Shown here: positions 31,714 through 42,584 of the stretch, piece by piece
Position numbering within the stretch: the stretch's first letter is position 1
How the letters are laid out: the number at the start of each line of letters is the position of its first letter
Assembly (NCBI GenBank): GCA_011800155.1
Contig: CM022374.1
Location: forward strand, 868,001 to 932,000
Source: Flammulina velutipes
Lineage: Eukaryota > Basidiomycota > Agaricomycetes > Agaricales > Physalacriaceae
Direction: 5' to 3'
Length of the DNA stretch: 64,000 nt
The notes under the pieces: model-generated
Databases searched by the model: none
Told to the model about the DNA's origin: nothing
Seen by the model: the letters and a program-made list of their open reading frames with translations, nothing else
Made by a program: the position numbers and the translations under genes

Positions 31714-33528
31714 ATGGCTTTCCAAGCTCGCTCTATCCTCCAGCTGGTACGTTTGCTACTTTTTGTTTTCTTTGCATGGTTTTCACCGTTATATACGCGT
31801 AGTCTCGGTCCTCTGTAGGACGAACAGCAGCGGCCCGGTTTTCGACATCAGCCTCGACGCAGAGCGCCCTGAAGGAGCGTCTAGCCCAGCTCATACCCCA
31901 GGAGCTTGAAAACGTATGGCGACTTGTTTGCAGCCCGACCATTCCTTATATTCTACTAGGTCAAAGCCGCCCGTGCTGAGCATGGCAAAAAGTCCTTTGG
32001 ACCCGTGGTGGTAGATCAGCTCTACGGGTGCGTTAACTACAAAACAGTTTACTAGTCTGCTAACTATTGCTACAGTGGTATGCGTGGTCTCCCCGCTCTT
32101 ATCTGGGAAGGTTCAGTCCTCGATGCTGGTACGTCTCCTGCCACGTCCGCCCCTCGCTTTCGCCTTCTCACGAGTTACCCCAGATGAGGGCATTCGTTTC
32201 CGGGGCAAGACCATCCCCGAATGTCAGGCGCTCCTTCCCAAAGCCCCCGGTGGGAATGAGCCTCTTCCGGAAGCACTCTTCTGGCTCCTGCTCACTGGTG
32301 AAGTCCCCACGCAAGCACAGGTCACCGAACTTTCCAAGGATTGGGCTGCACGCGCTGCCATTCCCGAGTTTGTTGAAGAGATCCTCGACCGATGCCCTCC
32401 CACTCTGCACCCCATGAGTCAGTTCAGTTTGGCTGTCACTGCTGTACGTTCAATAGCCGTTATCTCGCACCAAAACTAATCGCGTCTTCTAGCTCAACCA
32501 CAACTCTGCCTTTGCACAGGCATACCAGGCTGGTGTGAGCAAAAAGGATTACTGGGGACCCACCTTTGAGGATTCTATGGACCTGTAAGGCTCAACATGT
32601 CGGCTTTAAGACGTCATATTGAATTGCGCTTTATAGGATCGCCAAACTGCCTAATATTGCTGGTCGTATCTACCGCAACGTTTTCGGCAAGGGGAAGGTT
32701 CCTCCTATCGACCTCAACAAGGATTACTCCGCCAACTTGGCTGCCCTTCTTGGCTTTGGCGATAACGAGGCATTCGTTGAACTTCTCCGTCTCTACATCA
32801 CCATCCACAGGTATGTCTAGAATACGAATGGTGCTTCTCTCACAGCTGACATTTGTATAGTGACCACGAGGGAGGTAACGTCTCAGCTCACACTGGCAAG
32901 CTTGTTGGGTCTGCACTCTCCGACCCTTTCCTCGCCTTTTCCGCCTCACTCAACGGCCTTGCTGGACCTCTTCACGGTCTTGCCAACCAGGAAGTGCTCC
33001 TTTGGTTGACCAAGATGCAGCAGACCATCGGTGCTGGTGCATCTGATGAAGCCGTTAAGCAGTACGTCTGGGATACGCTGAAGGGTGGAAAGGTTGTTCC
33101 CGGATACGGCCACGCCGTGTTGAGGAAGACCGACCCTCGCTACACTGCGCAACGGGAGTTTGCCCTCAAGCACTTGCCTGATGACCCCATGTTCAAGCTT
33201 GTTGGCCAAATCTACGACATTGTTCCCAATGTTCTTCTCGAGGTCAGTTGAACTGTGTTCTTTTGAGTCTAGACGTACTGAACCGGGATTTTCCCCTTAG
33301 GCTGGCAAGGCGAAGAACCCATGGCCTAATGTCGATGCGCACTCCGGTGTCCTCCTGCAGTACTATGGCCTGAAGGAGATGCAGTTCTACACTGTTCTGT
33401 TCGGTGTTTCCCGTGCGTTTGGTGTGGCTGCCCAGTTGATTTGGGATCGTGCCCTCGGTGCACCCCTGGAGCGTCCCAAGTCATATTCGACTGAGGCGAT
33501 CAAGAAAATATTTGCTGGAAAGGAGTAG
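31714..33528 (+). CDS. CIT1: Citrate synthase, mitochondrial
   Basis: The enzyme condenses acetyl-CoA and oxaloacetate to citrate in the TCA cycle. The N-terminus is a Ser/Arg-rich mitochondrial presequence ([11 protein letters not shown], then [15 protein letters not shown]). Domain landmarks are [47 protein letters not shown] and [20 protein letters not shown]. The catalytic histidines are in [11 protein letters not shown] and in [14 protein letters not shown] (the family signature), and the aspartate is in [10 protein letters not shown]. The C-terminus FAGKE follows [10 protein letters not shown]. Several introns of about 50 bp split the 5' half. All catalytic residues are present. Eukaryotic type; a peroxisomal signal is absent. 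Confidence 0.93.
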
Positions 33529-33709
33529 ATTATAGACATTCACGTATTAATGACATTGCCTGCTCGTCCAGTAGGGAGGCGCAGCTTTGAATTTCTCTTG
33601 CTTGGAAGTGTGACGTAAACGATGAACGGACCGCCGGGACGGGCAAACAGCAGCAAAGCCTCGAACTTTGAAATTTTGTTGTACTCTAACCGTGATCAAG
33701 CAACAGATT

Positions 33710-35577
33710 ATGCGTATGTTTTCCGAGTTTGTATTGATGCGCATTGCTGGCGCTGACTGGGCTATCTTCTACAGCACCGAAGAAAGGAAAGAAAGTATCT
33801 CTGAACGAATTCCTGGGCGATGGCGGTAAGGACGAGCTATGATTGGGAAGATACAGCTGCTGATAGATGGATGAACAGGCCTGGGATCGTGGGCCGATGA
33901 AATGGATAACCTGCCGTCTGCCCGTAAGCTGTCTGTGCGCTGCATCGCGAGTACCGTCGACTCATTAGCGCCTTGCAGCTGCCGTGAGGACGGACGACGA
34001 GATGGGACGACCCGGAGACAGACGCGGAGGACGGGACGACTTTTTATCATCCCGACGTGCGTTACGCTGAGCTCTGCTGCATAATTACTGACCAATCAAC
34101 AGCCGATCGCATGGCCATGGGTCCCCCGCGCGAGGACCTCCCTCTGCCGACCCAGCCGCCCTACACCGCGTTCGTCGGCAACCTCGCGTTCGACCTCACA
34201 GAATCAGAGCTCGAAGACTTTTTCTCATCCAGCAAGGTCCGCCGCCCGTCTAAACACTTTATCTTGCTTGCTCAAAAAAAATACAGGCCAAATCAGCTAA
34301 AATCATCAAAGACAGAGAGGAAAAACCAAAGGGTTTTGGCTATGTCGAGTTTGAAGACCTGGAGGGGCTCAAGGATGCCTTGGCCCGAAGTGGATCGGTC
34401 AGTCGGCTCGTGCGCGCCAGCCTGATGAGTTGACAAACCTCCATCCATGTAGAATTTCTCAGGCCGGACAATTCGCGTCAGTGTTGCCGAGCCACGTCAG
34501 TTCCTTCCACCCGGCCACGCTCATCCGCTGACTTTACATTACTCCTTTTAACAGCAAAAGAACGCTCGGGCTTTGGTGGAATAGACGAGGGTAAATTCGA
34601 TAACCCCTGGCGGCGCGATGGACCCCTTCCAGACCTGCCCTCCCGTGATTCCTCACGCCGTCCGAGTCGCTTTGAAGAGCGCCTTCCTAGCGTTTCAGAG
34701 AGTCCGAATGACTGGCGCTCTGCGATGAGTAATCGTGCTCCCCCTCCTGCTGCTGACGATGGCTTCAGGCGTAAGAAGGATCCCTCCTTTGAGTCTAACG
34801 GCGCCGCCGACAGCGCTGATAACTGGACCATGGGAAGCAGATTCAAAGCTGCTCAGCCCCCCGCTGAGGACAGTGGAAACAGATTTGGAAGCAGAGGTCG
34901 TAGCGACATGGGCCCTCCTAGGGATAGGGATAGGGAGCCAGTGGTCGAGGAATCAGATTGGCGTAGCAAGAAGGGACCAGTGAAGAACACTTCTCGTAAG
35001 CTGACTGCCTTTTTTGCACCTTTTTTTCTGGCTTGCTGATAGTGTCTACAGCTACCAGCTCAACACCGCCAACGCCCCAAATGCGCCGAAAACTGGAGCT
35101 GCTCCCGCGAAGCGGTAGCGCATCGGGCACTTCCAGCCCTCTTGGCTCACCAAAAATCGGGCCTACGCCCAACGCTACCGCACCCACAACTCGATCCAAC
35201 CCATTCGGTTCCGCCAAGTCAGTTTTGCACCCATGTTTACGCCTACGATCACACACTGATTATCATTCAGACCCGTCGACGTGACCAGCCGCGAGCAAGA
35301 AGTCGCAGAAAAACTCGAAAAAGAGAAAGACCGCTTCTCCATGTCCCGAACGAGTTCGCGCACCGGAACCCAGCGCCAGCCCATCAGCCGCACGAACTCT
35401 CCGCCCGCCTCGAGTCCTACACCTTCGTCACCCCGTCCCTCCGCCGCGCGTCCTGCCCCAGTCGCCAACGTCCGACCGACTCTTAGCTTCGCCAATGCCG
35501 CTGCGAAAAAAGGTGAGAGCGCAGACGACGCGGACGTGCAGTCTGTTACGTCTCAAGTGGCGGATGTCCAGATTTGA
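33710..35577 (+). CDS. TIF3: Translation initiation factor eIF4B
   Basis: The gene encodes the RNA-binding cofactor of the eIF4A helicase in scanning. The N-terminus MPPKKGKKVSLNEFLGDG and then SWADEMDNLP is typical of fungal eIF4B. One RRM follows (YTAFVGNLAFDLTESELEDF = RNP2 side; KGFGYVEFEDLEGLKDAL = RNP1 side; GRTIRVSVAE). The C-terminal half consists of Arg/Asp/Ser/Pro-rich low-complexity segments (NPWRRDGPLPDLPSRDSSRR and similar) that bind RNA. The start is reconstructed as a 4-base first exon (ATGC, 33710-33713) spliced to CACCGAAG after a GTATGT...ACAG intron. This gives the expected N-terminus, for which there is no other ATG. Further introns near 34240, 34410 and 34995 are needed. 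Confidence 0.85.
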
Positions 35578-35720
35578 GTCGAGTGTACGACCTTGTATAT
35601 TTTTGTCTTCCTCGTACTACATACTCTTATGAGCGTCTTTATTACATATACGGTCTACAGAAAAAAATGTGAAAACATTTAGAATGCTGTTCCCAACCCT
35701 TGCGTTCTAAGAAAATCATG

Positions 35721-37314
35721 TCAACAAGCCAAAGTTTTGGCGATCTTATCTTCTAGGCGCCTCAATGAACGAACTACACACGCCGACCACCGATAGCAAC
35801 ATATCACACGAAGCAATTTAACACTCCTTGGCACCTTCCCCACCCTCAAATGACCCCATTTCTCTACAAACTCCCGAGGCAATTCCTCCCATCGGTCAAA
35901 TTCTTCGTACGAGAGAAAATACCGGCGAGGCATCGATGTTGGATCCAGGCTAGGCGCAACGGCGCACCGTTCAACTTCACTCATCTCCGCATATCGATCT
36001 TCGAGAAAGGATAACGCCTCAGCTGCAGTGAACCTAGCGGCCACATCCCGAGTGACCATCCCATCGAAAACCGGTACGAGCCCCGGCGCAATCTTGCTTA
36101 GATGCTATAATATCTTAATAACGGCGTCGCCTCGACCTTGGGGGAGAAACTTTACCTGACACTCACTACACAGCATCTTACCCAGAATCGCAACGTCGTA
36201 AGCGAACGGATCGTAGTCGTATTCGCCCTGGGCGACATCAGTTGCAGGAAAGGGCGTTCCCCACCATGTCTCCTTGTAGGACAATCGTGTGGTCGACGTG
36301 GGGAGGATACGGGCAACGTCAAAGTCCATGATGGTGTATACGAGTTTTCCCTGTTTCATCAAGTCCCTTCGCATAGGCGTGCTGTGGTAGCAGCGCCACT
36401 CCAAGAAATGGTTGATGAGACAGTTCCGGAGCTCCAGATCCTTCGACGGTGTCAGTCCGAAATCATCGATATTGGATGATGTGTACCCTGTGGATGATCC
36501 TATGACTGTGAAGAAATACCAGACCATGTAAGAGACAGCGAATGAATGAGAAGACGTCGTCGATAGTGTTGAACCACGGGAGGGTGATTGTAGTCTCCCA
36601 ACTGCAACGAAGTAGTAAGGCGCGGGAATCGCGTGTCTGAGGGTAGACTTACCGGGGCATGACTGCGAGCCAGTGACCGCCAAACTCCACCAAGTCCAAT
36701 ACAGGTACGATCCCAGGAATATGACCATCAGGATAGTTGCTAGACCTCTGCGTTTGCCAGTGGAGTATGAGCTGGTATACACGCATCTCGTCCGAATCAT
36801 TGGGAACTAGCTTGAGGACAATATGTCGGCCGTGACTGTCTTGAGCAAAGACGGCGCGTCCCTAGTAATGGTACACAGCGTTAGCAAAGCTAAAGATTTC
36901 AATCATAACTCCTGGTTCACCTCGCTTGCGGCCTGGAGCTTATCCCGCTGGTCGGGATTCTCATGGAAAGAGTATGGCAATTCATGTCCCACGCCAACGC
37001 TGTCAGCAACATTGGGAGACATACCACAGTCATATTCGCCTGTTTGGGAATTGATGCGATACAGATTATAGCCTTTGTTATCTAGCCATGGACGACAAGA
37101 TTCCCAGAATTTCATGCGCTCTTCGATGTCGAATGGTTCTGGCGTACGAGCAGGATTGAAATCTATCTAGATGCTTTGAGTATATACAGGAATAGGAAAG
37201 ACACAGAAGGTGTTTTACTTTGATGTCCATTGCAGTCAACAAGGCTTTGAGTTGGAAAGTACTCCTGAGCAACTTTTGACAAGATCGTACCACGTGTCGA
37301 TCAATGCTGGCCAT
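35721..37314 (-). CDS. Protein kinase-like protein (HRD / DFD type)
   Basis: This belongs to the kinase-fold proteins expanded in Agaricomycetes. The N-terminus reads MASIDRHVVRSCQKLLRS, then FWESCRPWLDNKGYNLYR. The kinase core follows: RHIVLKLV carries the ATP-anchoring Lys, IPGIVPVLDLVEFGGHWLAV is the hinge region, LLHGLVFLHSHRIIHR leads to the catalytic loop. A 48-bp intron (GTACAC...GAAG) splits that loop and joins to HRDLELRNCLINHF, so HRDxxxxN is intact. The Mg-binding motif is DFD rather than DFG (YTIMDFDVAR). The C-lobe has YDYDPFAYDVAILGKMLC and MVTRDVAARFTAAEAL. Catalysis is possible but unproven, and the substrate is unknown. Confidence 0.78.
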
Positions 37315-37482
37315 TTATGGCAAGTTGAGTGGCGTGCACTTAGTCACCAAGTCTGCGGACTTCAAGATGCGACTCAAGGACAGTTATTCCTATAGGATGT
37401 CTTAAACCTTCGATTTACATCAATCAATATGGTATTTGGAAAAGTATGTACTTAATTCACTTGTTATCCTAATGCTGCCGAT

Positions 37483-39453
37483 CTACAAGGCTTCGATGTC
37501 ACGCTTCTCCTCCCCCGCAGGTGTAATCTCTGCTGCGCCAGCTGTGGCAGTTCCAGCAACGACAAAGTTCTCCGTGGAGGCCTTATCGACGACGTGGCGC
37601 GAGTCGGTAAGCGTTGCGGCCTCTGTGGCCTCAGGCACGAATGCGACACCGACAAAGCATGCACCGTTATCAGTCCAGACACCAGCTGCGCCTCCCGGGG
37701 TATCATTTTGAGTCCACCATTTCGCTGTCCATTGGTGACCGCTGAGAGACAGGTGAGTACAGACTTGACGGGGAAGGAGATTCGGGCAAACTCACTTGTA
37801 AGATACCTTATCACCTCCGACATACTGCGAGGATGAGGAGCTCAGTGTTGAATCATGGGAGGTGGAATTGGATACGTACAACGCTGCCAGAGTTCCACGC
37901 TGTGAGACCAGTGCAGCTACTTCCACCACCTCCACCGCTTCCACCTCCTCCAGTGGGGGTAGGCGGCGCAGCGCCGGACAAGGCAGCCTTCAGTGCGCTA
38001 TCGATACGGTTATTGGCTAGACGTTCTCCGATGAGTCATGCTCGGAATCGTGAATGAATGATTGTTTACCATATGCTTGCGAAGCGTCCCAGAACATGAC
38101 ACCACCGAATGAAGAGTACTTGGAGCGAGTTTCGGTGGCAATCTTCGAGAGGGTGGCGGCGTCGACGTAGCCGGAACCTGCGGCTGTGGAAGCTGCTGGT
38201 GCACCGATGAAGACCTTGACATCTTTGTTGGGGGAGGTGTTCTTTGCCCAGTTGTCCCTAGGGAAATGGTGAATAAAGGAGAGTCATCTTAGCAACACTT
38301 AGCCTACCAGACATCAAAGTTCCATGCATTGACGTTTGCGTAGTTTTGCAGACCGCACCAGTTGTTGTAGAACTTAACAATGTATTAGTGTCACAGGTGA
38401 CGTGAATGAGGATTGGGATTACTTGGACGTAGATGGCATCGAATCCAACAGCATTGATCACTTCGCCAACGAAGGCATCGGGGAACACACATTGCGGCGC
38501 GGCGGTCAAGTAGTATCTAGACAAAGACGATTCAGCAACACCGCAATGTAGACAAATGAAGGTGTCTCACTTCTTGCTTGCACCGTTTGAAAGAGATTTG
38601 ATCTTCTTCGCAAAGGCGATGTAGCCAGTGCGAGAACCGCCTTCGATATCGAGATCAACGCTGCAGAAGGACACTTAGAACGTGCCTAGATGATTGCAGG
38701 AAGACGAAAAACATACCCGTCCAGAACAGCGTCACCGAACGGGCGAGTGTTACTTGAGCCTCCTAAAAATAGGTTCCACACGGTTGTGGCAAAGGTCTCC
38801 GCCTGTGCGTCGCTGCTGAAGACGGCGGCACCGGTGGCACCACCAAGACTGAGTGTCAAGATCTTGCCTTTGGCCTGGCAGGCCTTGATGTCTGCAGCCA
38901 TGGATTGACAATTGGCCAAGCTGGTGCCGGAGAAGACACCGTTATCGGCAGCATTGCAGGACTAAATGCTAGTCAGAGGGCACTTGAGAGAAACAGGAGA
39001 GTAAGAGCATACATTGGCCATGTTGATCTCTGGGAGACCACCGGTTGAGAAGAAGACGTGGAGGAACGCGACGGGGATCGCGTTGATAGAATCATCCTGT
39101 AGGCGCTACGTGAGCACTGGGAGAGCCTTATTCGGGAGGCGCCAGAAGGTCTAACCTGGCAGTAGTGTGACAATGATTGTTGCCACCCAGCTTGATTTGA
39201 GCTGGTAGCGCCGTAGGAGTTCTGGCCCCAGTAACTTTGAATAAACGTCAATGTCGTGACGAGGTGGCAAGTGGTGGATGAGCGTGATGCTTACACTGCA
39301 ATCTGGAAAGGGTATTAGTGGATGTGGCAAAAGAAGTCGGTGACGATAGCGGTTACATACATTATCTGTCCGAGAATTATCGTACGCCAATACAGACAGA
39401 GCTCCTGCGACAATGCCGACGGAGGCAGCGAAGGGAGAAAAGAGGCGAACCAT
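37483..39453 (-). CDS. GH18 chitinase with C-terminal chitin-binding module
   Basis: This is a secreted class III-type endochitinase of fungal cell-wall remodelling. It has a signal peptide ([18 protein letters not shown]), then a TIM barrel: [53 protein letters not shown] (SxGG motif), [16 protein letters not shown] (DxxDxDxE, with the catalytic Glu) and [13 protein letters not shown]. After a Gly/Ser/Pro linker ([17 protein letters not shown]) comes a CBM5/12-like module ([40 protein letters not shown]). About 45 further residues end in EEKRDIEAL. The gene has many short introns, one of them inside the active-site motif. The stop is at 37483-37485. Confidence 0.87.
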
Positions 39454-39510
39454 TCCGAGGATGACGAAGGTGGGGGAGATTCGTTGTGAGTCTCATTCTC
39501 TGTTCGGCTG

Positions 39511-39522
39511 CTTCTTATACTG
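39511..39522 (-). promoter_or_regulatory. TATA box of the chitinase gene
   Basis: On the minus strand the sequence CAGTATAAGAAG lies about 60 bp upstream of the chitinase start codon, a normal place for a core promoter element in this window. Confidence 0.5.
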
Positions 39523-40286
39523 CTCGAGGATTTGATAAATGAGTAAATGACATGCATGATGTAGGCAAGAAGAGGCTTTGTTGGAGGTTTCAGACAATGT
39601 GACCCTCGACGTAGCATGCAGCAGCTCTCGAGTGACCAGACTAGTGTCTATGATGGTAACACCAAGAGATAGAACATGGGTTAAATCGTTCCTCCATGTG
39701 GTACATTTTCAGCAGACTTGAGCATCGTGTGGCACTGGTATGATAGCAGTCGTCGACGAATTGGCCGAGCAGCAATGGAAAGAGACCTCCATTGAGAAAC
39801 TGAACAGGTCAGATAATCATGTCTTCTTCCGTTGGCGAGCCGAGGATCCTACGAAGCCCAATCCGTTTTCAGAGAGATAAGGATATGAAGAGACGTCACA
39901 GCTGAAAGTCGAACGAATATAGAAGAAGGGTTGATTACAAGATCCACGCGGGCAGAAGATCGTCACGCAGCCGGGAGAGTCGAAAAAGCGCAAAGGTACG
40001 GATTAGGACGATGCGTCGATGGCAACCGGTGTTGAACAAGTGAACAAGCAATATCTTTGAACAAGGTGGGCCATGCGAATCAGCTTGGTACCTCGTCAAG
40101 AAGCTTGTTTTGGGGCAATCATTGCGCGCGTGTCTCTTCACGAGAGGGCAGAAAGAGAAAGGTTCCGATGATGCTCCAATGTACAATGCATGTACGGATT
40201 ACAAATACAATAGCAACTCTGGCGTGCATATAAGACTTCCATACGACACAAAAGGTACTGCATACGTACCCATAGTCCACGCGGGC
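39523..40286. other. Intergenic region, no gene seen
   Basis: About 760 bp upstream of the chitinase and downstream of the DUF1748 gene. Open frames are short and not family-like. No repeats or RNA genes stand out. Confidence 0.45.
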
Positions 40287-40569
40287 TCATCGTGTGCCAC
40301 TCTTCGAGTCCTTCTTGAAGTACTGAGTGTTCATTGTCCTCATCTGAACCAGATCGAACACCGTCTCTCCAGTGCTCAAGAACGTGTCCGCTACGCTGCG
40401 CATCGTCGAGTCTGATATTGAAGAGGTGTCTGGGCTGCGCGTAGATTAGCAGGCAGTCCAGTAATTTGTTGCGAACATACGTGAAACCGCTCGACCGTCG
40501 TATTCCTGCTAGGACTGTCGACACCATGACTGCGTCAAATGCATAGTGGAAGAGTCTTCCCAAAGCCAT
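40287..40569 (-). CDS. DUF1748 small mitochondrial-type protein
   Basis: Two exons encode a protein of about 78 residues that matches the fungal DUF1748 family, small single-helix proteins linked to mitochondria in yeast. Exon 1 gives MALGRLFHYAFDAVMVSTVL and AGIRRSSGFT. After an intron (GTATGT...GCGCAG) exon 2 gives PDTSSISDSTMRSVADTFLS and TGETVFDLV, then QMRTMNTQYFKK and a short basic end. The conserved pattern GRLxHYAxDAVxxSTVLAGxxRSTG, then PDTS and GExVFD, is intact. An in-frame ATG three codons upstream (40578) is an alternative start. The predicted helix at residues 11-24 is the membrane segment. The molecular role is unknown. Confidence 0.8.
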
Positions 40570-40803
40570 GTTGTTCAAGATAAGAATGCAACGAAACGCG
40601 GTTTAAAGTCACTCGACAAGGTTGCGGCAAGGTTTCACGGACGTGGTCCTTCGGCAACCAGGAAAGCGGCAGGCAATCAACTTCGGTCAACTCCGGAATA
40701 AAATGATGCGCCACATTATTATGCATGCTGGACTTTTGAGACACGACAACACTTCAAATGGAAGGGGGATATTCATCGATAATGCGCAAAATACGGTCAT
40801 TTA

Positions 40804-42315
40804 TCATTCCTCCAGCATGTCTTTCTTTGCAACAATCCAAGTCACGTCAAACCCTTCCCTTTTCAAATCGCGCAAGATGATTGCCAGCGATGATGCACGA
40901 AGTCCCACCGCCGTCATACTACCCGGATACGCCTTTCTTTCTAACCTCAACCTTTTCAACGGCGATATGCCACCAACACGGGACTTGATCATCTTCTCTG
41001 TCTCCCCCAGCGTAAACACAGGCTTCGCGGAACTCGAGCAAACCAAGATTGCGAGATCGATGAGATGGGGGAGAATAGCTGTGTCCTCCGAAACAGTGAG
41101 CAATTTGGCCGTAGGAACGATATCGTCCTCATTGTCCGCGTAGAAATCGATATGCAGCGTGGTTATGCTGCTCGCGCAGAGTTTGAAAAGTGGCAGACAT
41201 TCGCTAGGCCATACATAGTAGCCTATTTCAAGTTCGCGTAAAGAACATTGGGAACGTTTGACGAGAGCGCGAATGATAGAGAATGGACCTTCGTCGCAAT
41301 CTGGGGGATGGGTTTCTTTCGAGGTGTGCATGTTGGGTATGGCGAGCCTTTCGAGATTGGGGAATCTGAAGTGTTTGAATATGGTGGAAATGGAGCAGAA
41401 CTGGAGGGATAGTTTCTGGAGGCTGGGGAGAACCTGGGGCTTGAATGGGGTAAATGGAGGATGATCAGGATTAGGACCAATGTGCATGACGTGGAGGCTG
41501 TTGAGGTTAGTTGCAGCACACAGGAATGTGTAGAATTGCTTGTCGTGATCGAATAGGCCAGAGTATGTTGTGAGTCGTTGTGATGAATCCAGGTAGGTTT
41601 CGAATCCTGAGAAATTCAGCGTGAGAGTGTGAAGGGCAGGCATCTGGAGATTGGGTAAATCTGTATCTTCGTATTCTCCCCGATATTGGATATGCAATGT
41701 CTCCAATTTTGAGAGCTCTTGCTCCGCGAGGAACTCGTGAACAGCTTCGATTCCATCCCACGAGCCGATGAGTTTGAAAGAGCGAAATCGACAGACATGG
41801 CCCAGAAGTAAATCAAAAACAAGCCTAAGTGGGCCATTTGGAATACTCATCCCCCCGGCTTCGTATATATCCAGAGACAGGTCCAACAGACGAGGGTTCG
41901 AAAGGACAAGACATCGCGCCAGAATTTCCAAACGAGCTACCCTCCTCAAATCGGCTGATGAAGAGTAGGACATGTCAATCTTTGACCAGAAGGCTGGAAA
42001 AGATTTGGTGATAGACAGCCAATGGCGGCAAACGCGTCCTATGACAAGTCTGGCTCCATCAGGCGACGTAGAGGTGTCGCCGACGAGCATGAATATATGC
42101 ATTAACAGCTCGCGGGGTAGTGCGCGAATAGGCGCCAAGAGTCCCTTGCAATAGCGAAATTCGGCATCGGCAGCTTTGTATTGCTGCTTCAGTGTCTTTG
42201 CCCGCTGTTTGAGGCTCCTCGCGTGTTCGTGTATGGTGTGGGCGGCAACGCTGGGAAGGGCTTGTCCTGCCCGAAGCATTTGGAGAAAGTCCATTTGAGC
42301 GATGTTCGTGGCCAT
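40804..42315 (-). CDS. F-box-like protein, tandem paralog 1
   Basis: Intronless, 503 residues. It shares a layout with its two neighbours to the right. A leader (MDFLQMLRAGQALPSVAAHT) precedes a coiled-coil-like basic helix (SLKQRAKTLKQQYKAADAEF). The F-box follows (APIRALPRELLMHIFMLVGD, VIGRVCRHWLSITKSFPAFW). Then come leucine-rich repeat-like strands (ALHTLTLNFSGFETYLDSSQ, LNSLHVMHIGPNPDHPPFTP, LERLAIPNMHTSKETHP). This is the typical Agaricomycete F-box family with a coiled coil in front. It probably docks on Skp1 through the F-box. The target is unknown. Confidence 0.8.
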   Translation of the reverse strand: MATNIAQMDFLQMLRAGQALPSVAAHTIHEHARSLKQRAKTLKQQYKAADAEFRYCKGLLAPIRALPRELLMHIFMLVGDTSTSPDGARLVIGRVCRHWLSITKSFPAFWSKIDMSYSSSADLRRVARLEILARCLVLSNPRLLDLSLDIYEAGGMSIPNGPLRLVFDLLLGHVCRFRSFKLIGSWDGIEAVHEFLAEQELSKLETLHIQYRGEYEDTDLPNLQMPALHTLTLNFSGFETYLDSSQRLTTYSGLFDHDKQFYTFLCAATNLNSLHVMHIGPNPDHPPFTPFKPQVLPSLQKLSLQFCSISTIFKHFRFPNLERLAIPNMHTSKETHPPDCDEGPFSIIRALVKRSQCSLRELEIGYYVWPSECLPLFKLCASSITTLHIDFYADNEDDIVPTAKLLTVSEDTAILPHLIDLAILVCSSSAKPVFTLGETEKMIKSRVGGISPLKRLRLERKAYPGSMTAVGLRASSLAIILRDLKREGFDVTWIVAKKDMLEE

Positions 42316-42584
42316 TACGTCTGAATAAGAGCACGCGTTTGACTCTGCTTAGGGAAGACTATCATTTAGAAACACTATACTCGTGAATGAAAGCTTGAAT
42401 GAAACATACCGTCGAGGCACGGAGCGAAATGAGTGGTATGTATATGGTGGAACAAAGACAAAGTGCATCACCGTATATACCGCGTGTTCTCGATCTCGTT
42501 TGTTGAATTAGTAAAGTGGTACATGGTCGATATAAGTATGTGTACATTGCTAGTATAATTAGATCGGCCTTCTATTCCATTCCG

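Noticed and set aside
36465..36560. Loss of the catalytic HRD in the kinase-like gene (pseudokinase)
   Set aside because: The apparent frame break is an intron of 48 bp. After splicing the loop reads HRDLELRN and is intact.
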